A DNA stretch of 35,067 nt from Klebsormidium nitens. Taxonomy: Eukaryota; Streptophyta; Klebsormidiophyceae; Klebsormidiales; Klebsormidiaceae. The notes beneath the pieces were generated by a model. That model did no database searches. It was not told where the DNA came from and saw only the letters and a program-made list of their open reading frames with translations. Shown one piece after another: positions 11,460 to 22,400 of this stretch. The translations under genes were made by a program, and so were the position numbers. How positions within the stretch are numbered: position 1 is the first letter of the stretch; every line of letters begins with the position of its first letter. Location: the NCBI GenBank assembly GCA_000708835.1, contig DF237714.1, forward strand, positions 1 through 35,067, in the 5' to 3' direction.

Positions 11460-11489
11460 CCGTACAATGTGCACGTGCTGATTGTACGG
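11460..11489. repeat. Perfect 9-bp-stem hairpin
   Basis: CCGTACAAT (11460-11468) and ATTGTACGG (11481-11489) are perfect inverted repeats around a 12-nt loop GTGCACGTGCTG that itself contains GTGCAC and GCACGTGC palindromes. It lies about 80 bp left of the TA-flanked element. A protein-binding site or a simple cruciform are both possible; no function is claimed. Confidence 0.6.
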
Positions 11490-11568
11490 ACGGTCTGGCG
11501 GCCACAGAACCGAGATACAATGTCAGGATACCCCTGTGAATGTGATTGGGCGGCAAGTGCAGAATCTA

Positions 11569-12380
11569 AGGTAAAGTGCTCTGAAGTCGGACGCTTCCTT
11601 TTGTCGGACACCCCCTTTTCCGAAAGTCGAACATGCTCGTTTCAAGTCTCGGACAGGGGGGTCTGTGGCAGTTTCAGTGTAGTTTGGCCGTTAGATGTTC
11701 ACTACCGACGGTTTCAATGCCTTCATTTTGCCTAAAGGACCCCCAGCGGGTCTCTGAGGCCTCATTTATCTTGCCATAACATGTTGCGGGGGGTACTCTG
11801 GGCCCCCTGGAACCGCTGTGATAAAGCGGCGGGACAGTTATGAAAGGTTATTCGTTGCAATACGGTATCCTGGTGCATGGTTATTGATAGAAATCTTTGC
11901 CTAATAAAGCCCCATCTTATACTGCCAATACCTAGGATTTGGCTGTCGTATACCCCTCATATAGCCTGCATAAAGCCTTGTGAAATATTAGTAAGTGCAT
12001 GTTTCGAGAAGCGAAGTATTTGTTTAGCCAGAAGGCTTGGGATCATCTAGGAACATGCCAGAAGCACATCTGAAGCCTCCGTTGTACTTTCTATGGCCAT
12101 CTGACGGCCAAAAAGATTGTTATTGAGCTTGTCCGACCTCAGAAACAGGTGTCCGAGATTCGGAAATGGGTGTCCGAGAAATGGATTTCGTGCTGTTTTG
12201 AACTGCACCTTTTTGTGTAGATAACTGGGTCAAAACTGCATCGTTTTGGACCAGGTTTTGAGTGGCAAGTAGACCTTATCATGCAGATTCCGGCATTGTG
12301 TCGAGCACAAAAATTGGCCGTCATTTGACCCTTGATTTCCTTGACCGCGCTTAGGTGTCCGAGAATTGGTGCTTTTACCT
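11569..12380. mobile_element. TA-flanked non-autonomous DNA element with inverted termini
   Basis: The element starts AGGTAAA and ends TTTACCT, and is flanked on both sides by TA (11567-11568 and 12381-12382), as expected of a TA target duplication (Tc1/mariner-like). A second matched block, TCGGAC, sits 18 bp inside both ends. The left arm carries TCGGAC at 11587, 11604 and 11649; the right arm carries the complement GTCCGA at 12131, 12151, 12172 and 12357, all in mirrored orientation. No transposase frame is visible, so it would be non-autonomous. The bases between the first and second terminal blocks match poorly, so the exact family is open. Confidence 0.6.
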
Positions 12381-12853
12381 TACAACTTCATCTGCACTCC
12401 AAAAAGAAATGTGGCAAGAGCTTCAGCTAATTTTCCTGCCAGCGAGGACACTTTCCGTTTCTGGAAGATTTGCACTCTCATTACCTCATGTGAGTCGTGA
12501 GTAATTTCGAACAGTGATGTGATCAAGGTGCCCCAGGGCGGATTGTGAATTTATACAACCAACAATAAGAGCTGGTCAACTGTGTATATTATGGTTGTAC
12601 TACGATACACACAATGAGAAGTTCAAACCTTGCTCGTTCTTGCTGATATGATTCTTCGCAACCGGCAGTCTTCAAGAGAAACCATTCGCTTGGGTTTGTG
12701 TTTGATTTGTCAATATCAATGTGGGGTTCTAGGGCGTGGAACGTAGCAATGTTGTAGACTACTGGATTACCTTTGGCAACACATAATCTTTGAATCCTGA
12801 ACCCAACAAGCTCAAGTAGCAACCAAACGGTTGGCAACAGAACACCTCAAAGA

Positions 12854-15800
12854 CTAGTCATCGGCTCCATCAGCAAGGTCAGGTTCCGCATCGCCCATGA
12901 TCTGCACAAGTGAAAGATCCTAATTCAGCAAACAAGACTTTTCGAAAGCAAGCATGAAACTTGTGATTTGGAAAGTTTTTGACCCGACGACAGCGTTGGG
13001 TTTCAAACTACTCTAAGGGAGGCTCCAGGCCATTTACAACAACAAAAACAGCGGACCTTCGGACAGTAGTCGATGTTTCGTTTAGCCTTTAGCAGCAGAT
13101 AGTGGACCTGGAAGGCGTACTTCATTCTTCAATCAGCGTTCGCAGTATACCGAACCGAAGAGTTTCACAATAGACACAAACGAGATTTTCCTTGAAGACC
13201 TAAAAACATCTGCGAACAAACATACGCCGACTGTTTCAGCTACTCACATACGAGATCGACATTGCGGGGGTTCTGGCCAGCCCTTGTCCCCTCACCTGCT
13301 TGATCATGTCCTGCAGCTTCTCTGTCCCGACCTGACTCTGGCCGACGTCACCCATGACGTAGTGCGTCTCCGGCTCGTCGCCTGGGACTGCCACCTTCTC
13401 GATCAGCCTGCGCAAAAGGAGGTCACGTTACTTTGGCAAGAACTGACAGGATTTCGGACGCCTTCAAATAAAGACCAAAGGCTTCAGAGAAGAAATATTG
13501 CACGGTCAGGGACCGACTCATCTTGAATAGCGGTTATCTACCCAACCAGCCGAAGCAAACTGGTAAGGTGGGTCGTTTCGAGCGGGCAACTTCGATGTAA
13601 AACAGGAAACCCTGGCATGGCCTGAGGGCTTATCGAAACCGCTGACGTGATCTCGAAAGGGTCTAGGGCCCTTGACTACCTTCTCGCTTGATCAGCGCGA
13701 AACAGGATCTGTGTCAACCTTGAAACGGATGAAGAAGGATCTATGAACGGCCAATCGGCGGAATTGGGACCATTGGCGGGCATTCTTGGGACGTGCCAGA
13801 GCTTGATTTCAGATTTATTTGAAACAAACGTTAGGTTTGCCCCGAGGGAGCAGCATTTGTCAGGGCCAAACAGGCATACTTACCTCAACCGCCCACTGAA
13901 AAGATGGGACTCATTTTGTGGAACTTCAGACGGTCGAGAAACGATCGAAGGTGAGAATTTTGAAAGAAAGTCTCCAACGGAAACGCGCTCTGGAACGGTG
14001 AGAGAGAATCTCGAACAACATGAGTGATTTTGCAGATTGGCTGGCCCCGAGGGTTGGGACCTGACATCCGGTAGCTATCTGATGCATGAAAAGGGTGCAT
14101 GTGTAAGTTACAAGCAGCTCAAAGAAGACAGTGAAATTTGCGACAGTCAAAGAATCAGTGAAGTGGGAGGGAAGCGGCCGAACAATCAGGGTCGGGAGGC
14201 TCAGCTGCCACGCTGGCGAACTCAGTACACACAGCCGGTGGGCTCGAGATCACCAATCTTTTCTTCTGAGTCCCACGATGATTACAGGTATGTGCTGTCC
14301 GTAGCATTCGCCAAAATCATAGCAGTATGTGTAGGTTAAAGCACCGGCGATTCAGTTGAAACACGCGCCACGCCGCGCGAGCGGGGTCGCCGTCGATCCT
14401 CACCTTTGCTTGATCAGGGCCTGAATGGCAGCATCGACGTTGCCCAGGGCGGGGTGCGCGTCATCTTCAGCCTTGACACCAAGCTTCGAGAGATAGTTGT
14501 GGAGGGCCGCTGCGCAAAACCGCGGTGTCAATGAACGTGCAGCAGCCGCGGCCTCAAGCCAAACACGAGCCGCTAGGCGAAAGGGGTCGCCAACAGAATC
14601 GATCTGCGATTCCAATAAATTTGACAAGAACGACAATGCAGCGACTGCCGCTTGCGTGTGGAGATGACAAAATATACCAGTCTTCAGTAACAGCTTGATT
14701 CGAGCACTCGCCGGTTTTGTTTGGTAGAGGCCACAAAACGAATCCGTGCTGCCCAAAACCCACTGCAGTCAGTGCCTTCTATTCTGGACAGTAGAAGGCC
14801 CGTGCGTCGAGACTACGATCGCTTCAGCAATGCAGCGCCGATTCATGCAAGGACAATGAGTTGGGCGACCGAACATTCATCCATGTATCTTTGTGGTATT
14901 AGTCCTGATCAGTACAGCCATTTTAGCTACCTTTTCTACAGACGCGGATGGTCTTTTTTCGCGGACGATCTGCTACACGTTCGAAGAGTTTGTCCACTTT
15001 TAAGCAGACATCGCATTCGAGCGCTCACCCTCGCTAAGGGAGTCCTGAGCCAAGTGGATAAAGCACAGCGGCGAAGCCTTGAAAGGACGGTTGAGCTTGT
15101 TTTCGTTACTGCAACAGCCTCCTCAAAGCAAGATACTCGCTGTCGCATGAGGCGGCGCTCACCCTCGCTAAGCGAATCCTGCGCCAAGTGGATCAAGCAC
15201 AGGATGACGGCGCCAAAGCCCTTGAGCGACGCCGTCTTGGGGGGCTCCACGAAGCGCTGCCGGAGGTCCAGCGGGAGCAGGCTCTTGAGGAGGTACGTCT
15301 TGGCGCCCGTACCTTCCCCAGCTGGAAAAACATGTCGGAAGTTCAGGGGATGGGCTTTGTTGTGCTCCACGATTGGCTGCATGTTACGTTGCCTTCCCTG
15401 CTCGGGCACCTTAAACTCGCACCCAAGATGTTGCACGGCCAATATGCGATTCATTAGGTGCGAAATCTAAGTAAGTCGACGATATACCGTACTCTCCGCC
15501 TTCATGGTAGCTATCGAACACTTTGTCGAAAGGAACATCTTGGGTGTGTGGTTAAGGGGGCCGGGCTGTCCGCAAGTGCCTCCGAGCTTTCGTAATGAGT
15601 GTTCGTTCACACTTTGTGCATCTTCACCTATTTGGAGCAAGAGACGAGCAGAGAGGCTCATACACTATCTAGCTCTTTTCCTGTTAAAAGTGACGGTCAC
15701 AGAATCTGGCCCCTCACCTTGCGACGTTCTCGCTCAATGCGGACGGCAGAGAAGCTGCACTTCGTCTACTTTGCTTTCTTGCCGAAGCTTTCCAAAGGAT

Positions 15801-18222
15801 TCATAAGTCGAAATTATCTTGGGTCCAGAAAACTCATATCGGCATATTCCAAGCGTGTGGAAATGCACGTCCAACATCGACTTGTGCATAACTTCAGTGA
15901 CATCATAGCCCATTCCAAATTTGCATAAAGCCTTCCTCAACTCACGGTCTGCGCGCCTGGGCCCTTTCTTCCGCGCCACCCGCAGCTCCTCCTTCATCTC
16001 CATGCCAAAGATGCTCACAAACTTGGCCTGCGCGAGGGTGATGATGTGGCCCGCCGTGCCGCGCCGGTCCTTGTACGTCTTGTTTACCACGGCGAGAATG
16101 TCCTCCCGCTTTACTGGGACGCCGGGATTGCTCCCATTCTTGAACAGCATGAGGCGCATCACGTCTGCCACCAACTTGTCCCCTTCCTGCGGAGTGCAAA
16201 ATTGGAATAGTTACTCAGGACGTTGCTTGAAGTATAAGTCAAACTCCGTGTCTCAAGCAGAAGAGGCTCTTTCTTTTACAAAGGATCGGTAAGAGCACCC
16301 GTTTGTATCAGGATTGTCCAGGAGCATCGTCAGAAGCGTGCAAGAAGGACACGGTGGATCAGGCCTGCCAAACCTCAGGATTATATGCAATGGAAAAGTA
16401 GGAACAAAGATCGTGCATGGCAATGAACTGACTGGTGAGTCTGATTGAGACCTGGAGTATGTCAGCTGATGAGAAACTCCAGGACTCGGATGTTGTTGAC
16501 CTCAAGCATTAATCAGACCCCCATACTTGGTGCTCTGGTTTTCCTTGGAATCTCTTACTTCTGTGCAAAATTGTACTGCTGCCCTTCAGGTCTTCAAATG
16601 AGAACCTATTCCAACCCAGCTGCCATTCATGGTTCGTGAGAGTGACAGATGTCTCACCTCTGAAGTCAGCCCAAATGGCTCCAGCTCCACAGCCTCAGCT
16701 GCACTTGTGTAGCGCTGCGTCTGCAATATCAAAATTTAGAAGCCATAAGGACATAATACTTGTAAGACTCGCCCTAGGAACGGGTGGGTTGGTGTGTTAG
16801 TTAGAATGGTTTTGGATGCGGAAGTGTCACGTTTGTTGGCCAGGTTTTCTTCTTGATCAACGGCAATGGGTGCTTCTCATGTAATTGATCCTTGTAAGTG
16901 TTAGTTTAATTGGTATGTCATGATTGGAGTATCTCATCGCTGCAAGTTCATGAGATTGCTCATTGGCTATTCTCCCTTAATTCATTCCCCTCGACACCAA
17001 CTCTGACTTGTTGAATCCATGTATGCCACAAGCTTTTCAGCGTTACTAATGCGTGTGTACTGTCAAGTATTGCCGACCCACAGTTGGAGTGTTTCACACC
17101 AGGACCTGAAGCTTGATTACCCACAGGTAGCCATTCCTGCAGAGCGTTTGGCCCTTCGCAGAACAGACAAGGTTAACTTAGCCAACTTAGGCAATCAATT
17201 TTGCAAACGTTCACACCCACCAGCTCCTCAGCGGTTTCTTCCCCGCCCTCTCTTCCGGTGGCCCCTTCCTCCTGGCCCTCTTCCTGTTGTCCCCTCACTG
17301 GTTCTTCTTCCTCTTCATCCCTTTGGGCCCGCTTTCCTGCAAACAATACAATGAACATGCTTTCTTTCCAAACAAGCAGAAGGAGTTTAGGAACTGCAGG
17401 GGGGCATATCGAACCAAGAACACCAGTGCACAATCTTCCAGTAGAACATGATCCTTCTGATTGCAGAATGAAACAGGGACTCTGACCATTTTGTAAACCT
17501 CTTCTTCCGCGCCGAATATTTCTGCCCTCTTTAAAGAATCCTCTATTAACCTTTTGCAGCTTTTTGGGGGCATACTTTTGAGCCCGCTGTCCACTCAAAG
17601 CAGAGGCTCAGCACAAACCTACACTTCGCCCAGTCTTGTACTTCCACACAGTGGAATAGAGAAAACCCATTGCAGCCGCAGCATACAACAAGGAAGCCGA
17701 CAGGTAGGACGATGACAACAGCAGTGCCTTCTCTTAGAGTTTTGACCCGCACCTCGTCTGCTCTGCTTCTGTGTGGCCCTGGGCTGCGCCTCTTCTTCCT
17801 CCTGGACAAGACAGCAGGGCGGCAGAAATTTTGAAGGCATGCCACTTTCTGAGGTTCACTCAGCAATCTCAAAAGTGGCAGTTCTTCCTTTGCTGGACCA
17901 TATTTGAATCGTCTCCTGATGTTTGATGTATCAGCCCCCAGGAAAGCAAACGAGTATGAGCATGGTTACAGATACATCAGGATCACTCCAGAAGCTCAGG
18001 AAGTGACAATGAATTATACGGCCATCTTGACAACCTAATCAATGACAGCCATCTTGACAACCTAAATGCTTACTTGAGTTTGGTTGGTAGGTTCTGGAGG
18101 ACCTGCAGTGCTCATAACATTCAGGCAATTAACAGCTCTCATTGCCCCCCAAACGTCAGATTCGCACTTCTTACACAGCCTCTGCTCACCTCCTCCACCG
18201 CCGCACGTTTGCCCCTTGGCAT
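12854..18222 (-). CDS. NSE3: NSE3 (MAGE-domain subunit of the SMC5/6 complex)
   Basis: NSE3 is a non-SMC subunit that, with NSE1 and NSE4, supports the SMC5/6 complex in DNA repair and chromosome maintenance in the nucleus. Nine exons are read in minus order: 18222-18190, 17801-17753, 17336-17221, 16720-16658, 16186-15946, 15321-15163, 14509-14404, 13407-13296 and 12901-12854. The phases agree and the product is 308 aa. Residues 1-66 are low complexity, rich in Glu, Gln and Arg, starting MPRGKRAAVEE. The MAGE homology domain runs from about residue 88: VPVKREDILAVVNKTYKD and HIITLAQAKFVSIFG form the first winged-helix part, and KTYLLKSLLPLDLRQRF to the HPALGNV segment the second. Exon 1 (33 nt) and exon 2 (49 nt) are short, and assigned on phase and composition, so the N terminus is less certain. 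A copy of the exon 6 end lies in the next intron. Confidence 0.92.
15023..15228 (-). repeat. Duplicated 3' end of NSE3 exon 6 with its donor site
   Basis: On the minus strand the exon 6 end (IHLAQDSLSE, then donor GTGAGCGC at 15162) is repeated 134 bp further into the intron at about 15086-15029. That copy again reads CFIHLAQDSLSE and is followed by GTGAGCGC. Similarity continues a few bases past both donors (ATGCGA). If the distal donor were used, 134 nt would be added and the frame would shift. Confidence 0.88.
18021..18064. repeat. 27-bp tandem duplication in NSE3 intron 1
   Basis: GCCATCTTGACAACCTAA begins at 18021 (as GGCCATC) and again at 18048, an offset of 27 bp, with an AT-rich spacer. 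It is a simple recent-looking direct repeat with no coding content. Confidence 0.85.
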
Positions 18223-19457
18223 GCTTAGAAACACTCAGCCAGCTGTGCGTGCTGCTTCTTGGAAACCTCGCAACTGCAACTGCTTGCGCGACCGTTCCAA
18301 GCAAACTAATGCAATGCGCCCAAGCCTCCTTGTCCCAATAGGTCAACTATTTTAAGCAGCGAAACAATCCTTGAGCCGTCACGTTGGGATGCTTGTCCTC
18401 TGACTCCTCTCTAACTCTGCGCGTCGAGCTACATGAGTTGAACACTTTGCAAGCTTCCTTGAGCTTTGGAGCTTTGGAACTTGAGCTTGAATCCACTGGC
18501 ACAAGCTTTGAAACTTGGATTTGCAAACGCAATGCAAGCTTCCAATTTTGAGTTTTTTCTCCCGCCAAAAAACCAGCCCCGGGCGTGCCCGGTGATGGTC
18601 TTGCTCGGTCAAACGATCCCTGCCGTCGGATATTCGGGGTCGCTGCGGCTACTGACCGTTCGATGATACGATGTGTGTCCAGATGGGCACCCGGAAAAGG
18701 GATCCCCGACCACACCACATGTAGGCGCAAAAATAGCATGAGCTGCCCTATCTACTGTAGAATTTAGAAAGGAGTGACTCTTGAGGCTAAGACTGAAGGG
18801 ATGCCCTCTGCAGCTCATGCTGTTTGTATCCTGGCCCGAATCTTACGGTATAAGCATCATGAATGATGCCCTCCTCTTGCAGGGGCCACTTTTCTGCAGC
18901 AAGAAAGCCCAAAAGCCAGAACAAAACCGAAGGCGTTGGGCATTCGCAGACCCAGGGATTCTAGGCTCTAGGGTACGAAGTGTGTGATAGCGGAAGAGCG
19001 ATTTGGTGTGCTACAAAGTGTTAGTGCCGTGTTATCACTAATACGCTCGCAACTGAGCTTGCTGATCAACTTGGTACAGTCACATTGAGGAAGAGCACCT
19101 TCAATAAGATCCAGCTTGCCAGCATTGCAACCATGCTGTCTGTATCTGCAACCATGCTGTCTGTATCGGCAACCAAGGTCATGAATTGTTGATAGGCCAA
19201 AGCTTTTGAACTTTGCACCCTGAGCATCCCAAGGAGAGTTGCAACACAATGTTTAGCGGAGCTTGGTAGCCAGGGATCCCCCGACCAGTGTCAGGCAGCT
19301 TTCCGCGAATCGTTTAAGAATTAGCCATGTGTTGCTGGCCATTGCTTTTTAATTGAAGGTTCGCAGCAAAAGTTGACTGCCTGAGATCGGACCGCTTACC
19401 GAATCCTGAAAACAAATTAGGGCTTCTGGAAGACCTTGTGTAATCAATCTGGCTGCA
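18223..19457. other. Divergent intergenic region between NSE3 and the transporter
   Basis: The two genes point away from each other across 1,235 bp, so both promoters should lie here. I see no coding sequence. Visible are a repetitive run built on GCTTTGGA/GAGCTT around 18440-18540 and a 21-bp tandem repeat at 19127-19174. No TATA box could be assigned. Confidence 0.5.
19127..19174. repeat. 21-bp tandem repeat, 2.3 copies
   Basis: GCAACCATGCTGTCTGTATC plus one variable base occurs at 19127-19147 and 19148-19168, followed by a third GCAACC at 19169-19174. It is in the NSE3/transporter intergenic region. Confidence 0.9.
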
Positions 19458-22400
19458 ATGGGGGGCGACAGCGAGCCTAAGCGAGGCGTGAACGGATTGC
19501 TCTCGAAGCTGACCCCAAAGGAACTCATGGGACTGGCGGCGGCGCTCCTGTGAGTGACCGGAACTTCCCGACTTTCGGGACAGCTCACATTTTGCTTATG
19601 CAGGATTGTGTAGTCAGTCAACGCTTTAAGAATGCAGGTTTTGCATTATTCTGCGGTTACATCATAGTGCAAAAAGACTAGCGTTTTAAGATTTTTGGAT
19701 CAAGTCTTTGAATTTTTGGAAGCCATGAATGCTTTTAGCAAAGCTTGGCACGCGCTTCAGTTGATAATGTGCGCACGCAAAAGCTCACATGTTGATAGCA
19801 TTATTCTTTGTCGCACCAGAGTAACAACATACGGTTCATTTTCAGAGATGGTATGTAAAAGGATTGACAGTTGCAGTTATCCCATCAACTATCTGGCGTA
19901 AAAGCTAATGGTGAAATGTGTAACATTCCATATTTGACATAACATAGGTGGCCAAAGTTACTGTGCCTTCTTGACTTTGATAGGCGGGCCTGCAGACCCC
20001 TGGCTGGGGCGTAAGAGATGAATGAGCTGTAACCCATTAGTTAGCCCAACCTGCTTCTGCCGGACACATCAAACCACAAATCAATTTTGCTATCCATCCC
20101 ACCAATTGGTCGTACACATCATTTAAGATACATCCTTGACGTTTACCCTACACGGTCTCCGCACAGGGTAAACTTAAGTGTCGAACACCCCTCCGCACAC
20201 TGGTAGAGTCGAGCTCTTCCTATCCATCTGTGCAGCTATGGAGCGATGTCAGTATCGATGGCGTTCGTGAACAAGGGCCTCCTCATGGAGTACCCGTTTC
20301 CAAACGTCGTCCTCACGCTCCAGATGGCTGCCACCGCTGCAATCATTGTGACGGGCCAGCGCCTGCGTTGGTTCAAGGTCAGCCGCTTCTGCTTCTCGGG
20401 GCCCTCATTAACGCTGAGCCTACTTGAGTCGCTCCGCATCGAAGCAAACCTCAGATGCTTTAAGATCAAGATAGTTCTGATATTCAGTTTCTTTTCCTTT
20501 CACGCTGCTAAGAGATTTGAGTGGTGTCTAGAGAACTTCATCGTCTGTGTTCACTTGTAGACCCGCAAAAAGGTGAGGGTGTGTCATCACTCTCGTTTCG
20601 ATCGGCCTCCCTCGATCTTGCCCCCCGCGCTTGCAGCTTAACACATACTTGTTTGGCCTTTATAACTTTTGAAAAGACCTGAAGTCAACTGACCGTTTCA
20701 CTGCACCGTCACCTCTGCTGAATTTTCACTTGCCCCACGTTTTGGAGATTTTGACTCCCTTTGAAGCAAGGGCTAGAAACAATCATCTTTCAAAAGCATT
20801 TAGCCTGCGTAAGCCGGAAGGTGCTAAATTGGAACTTGCGGACTCCATCCTTTCCTTAGACTGAGGTCGCAATGTTGAGGCATTGAAATGTTGCGATCTT
20901 ACCACAGTGTACCCGTTTTGAGTTCATGGAATGCCCAATGCAAGATTTTCATCTAGTGGGGATCTTCTCTATTCTAACATGTGTCCTTATCACACAGGTG
21001 CGGCCATGGGACAACCGGGTTGCCAAATCACTGCTTCCGCTTGTCTTTCTGTACAATGCAAACGGTAAGGGATGCTGCGATCTTGAAATCGTGCTGGTGT
21101 ATGGACCAGCCAGAATAAGAATCGACAAACAACTGGAAAGTATTTCAGACATCTCCTTTGATCATAAAGGATTGGCGTGATGGACTGGTCTTGTCCTCGG
21201 CCATTGACGCCGCAGTTGCATCCTTGCACAGCGTATCCAGATTTGCGCTTTCAAACGACCATCTTTTGTACGACCAGTTCTCAATAGGCACAAGGCTGCA
21301 CAGACTGCCTTTCTCTAGACATCATGCTGTTTGGTGAGGATTCGTCTCGAGGGGATCCCCTCTCAGCTTTTGTGTCGTCCCAGAGACTCACAGAAACTGT
21401 GCGTTGTCTGCAGTTGCGTTCGCCCTGGCAAGTCTACAAACGCTGAACATGTAAGTGGTCATCCCCAAAGGAAGTCGGCCCCCTCTCTCTGCTTTTACTT
21501 TGCCCAGGACCAGACTGGTGTTGATCTTGTGAACCCAGTTTGGAGAGTTCAAGGCGTAAGTTTACACGGCTTCTGTCAGTACTTTCCGCCATCTAGTTGC
21601 GCAGAGTCGCAGCTAGTCTAGATGTGCTGAGGTTGCAAAAATGAAGCTGGGACAGTTGTTACCAACCCCGCTACTGGGTAGAGTATTCGGAAATTCCGTT
21701 CTGAATCACTTGAGGCGTTTACTTCTACTGTGAAGAGCGGTTTACAAACCAAGAGCGCTGTGACGCTTCAAGAAAAAGGCGCACGCCTTGCCTTTCGAGC
21801 TCGGGTATTTTGTTTTTCGAAGCCTCCTGCCGAATACTGGCGGCATGTAGATCTCATTGCATAGTCGAGTTGACTATCTGCTTCCACATCCTGACGGACT
21901 TCAGTCGTTTGGGCGAGAGTAACGATGTAAAAGTCTGTTTTACTTGCGAGGATGTTCCGATCAATCGTGAACTGGGATGTAGTAGGTTCAGAGGTCCCAA
22001 ACTTATCAACCAGTGTAGTGATCTTCTGATAAGCCGCTTTCCTTTCGTGCAGTCCCATGTACGTGACGCTCAAGCGGCTGACCCCTGTCGTGGTCCTCTT
22101 CTTCTCGTTCCTGCGGGGAAAGGGCCGGCCCAGCCTGCAGGTTAGCACTAACCGGATTTCAGTCCCAAACTCGCTTGACGATCTGACCTGAAGTTTGCTT
22201 CGGAGAGACCGGCCAGCATGCAGGTCAACTATAGTGAGGTTCAGAACGCGGGTTAGGCGTGCCTGCGATTTGCCGATGTCTGCCTGGGCGACTGGTTAAG
22301 TTTTAACAGGCTCGAAACCCCAGTTTTGCTTGCAGTCAGCTCTGGCCACGTGGGCGTCGAGTTGGAGCGTAGTTCAGTAGGGACGAGAGAGATAGCTGCT

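Noticed and set aside
11241-11735. A 164-codon plus-strand open frame
   Set aside because: It runs across the 11460 hairpin and into the TA-flanked element, and shows no recognisable protein feature.
14721-15470. A 249-codon plus-strand open frame
   Set aside because: It is antisense to NSE3 exon 6 and its introns, and its Arg/Ser-rich translation has no family resemblance, whereas the minus strand gives a clear MAGE domain.
17331-17600. Possible duplicate of the NSE3 exon 3 start (AGCGGGCYCAAARG) at 17586
   Set aside because: Similarity covers only about 18 bp, the offset is 255 bp and no matching flank was seen, so chance is possible.
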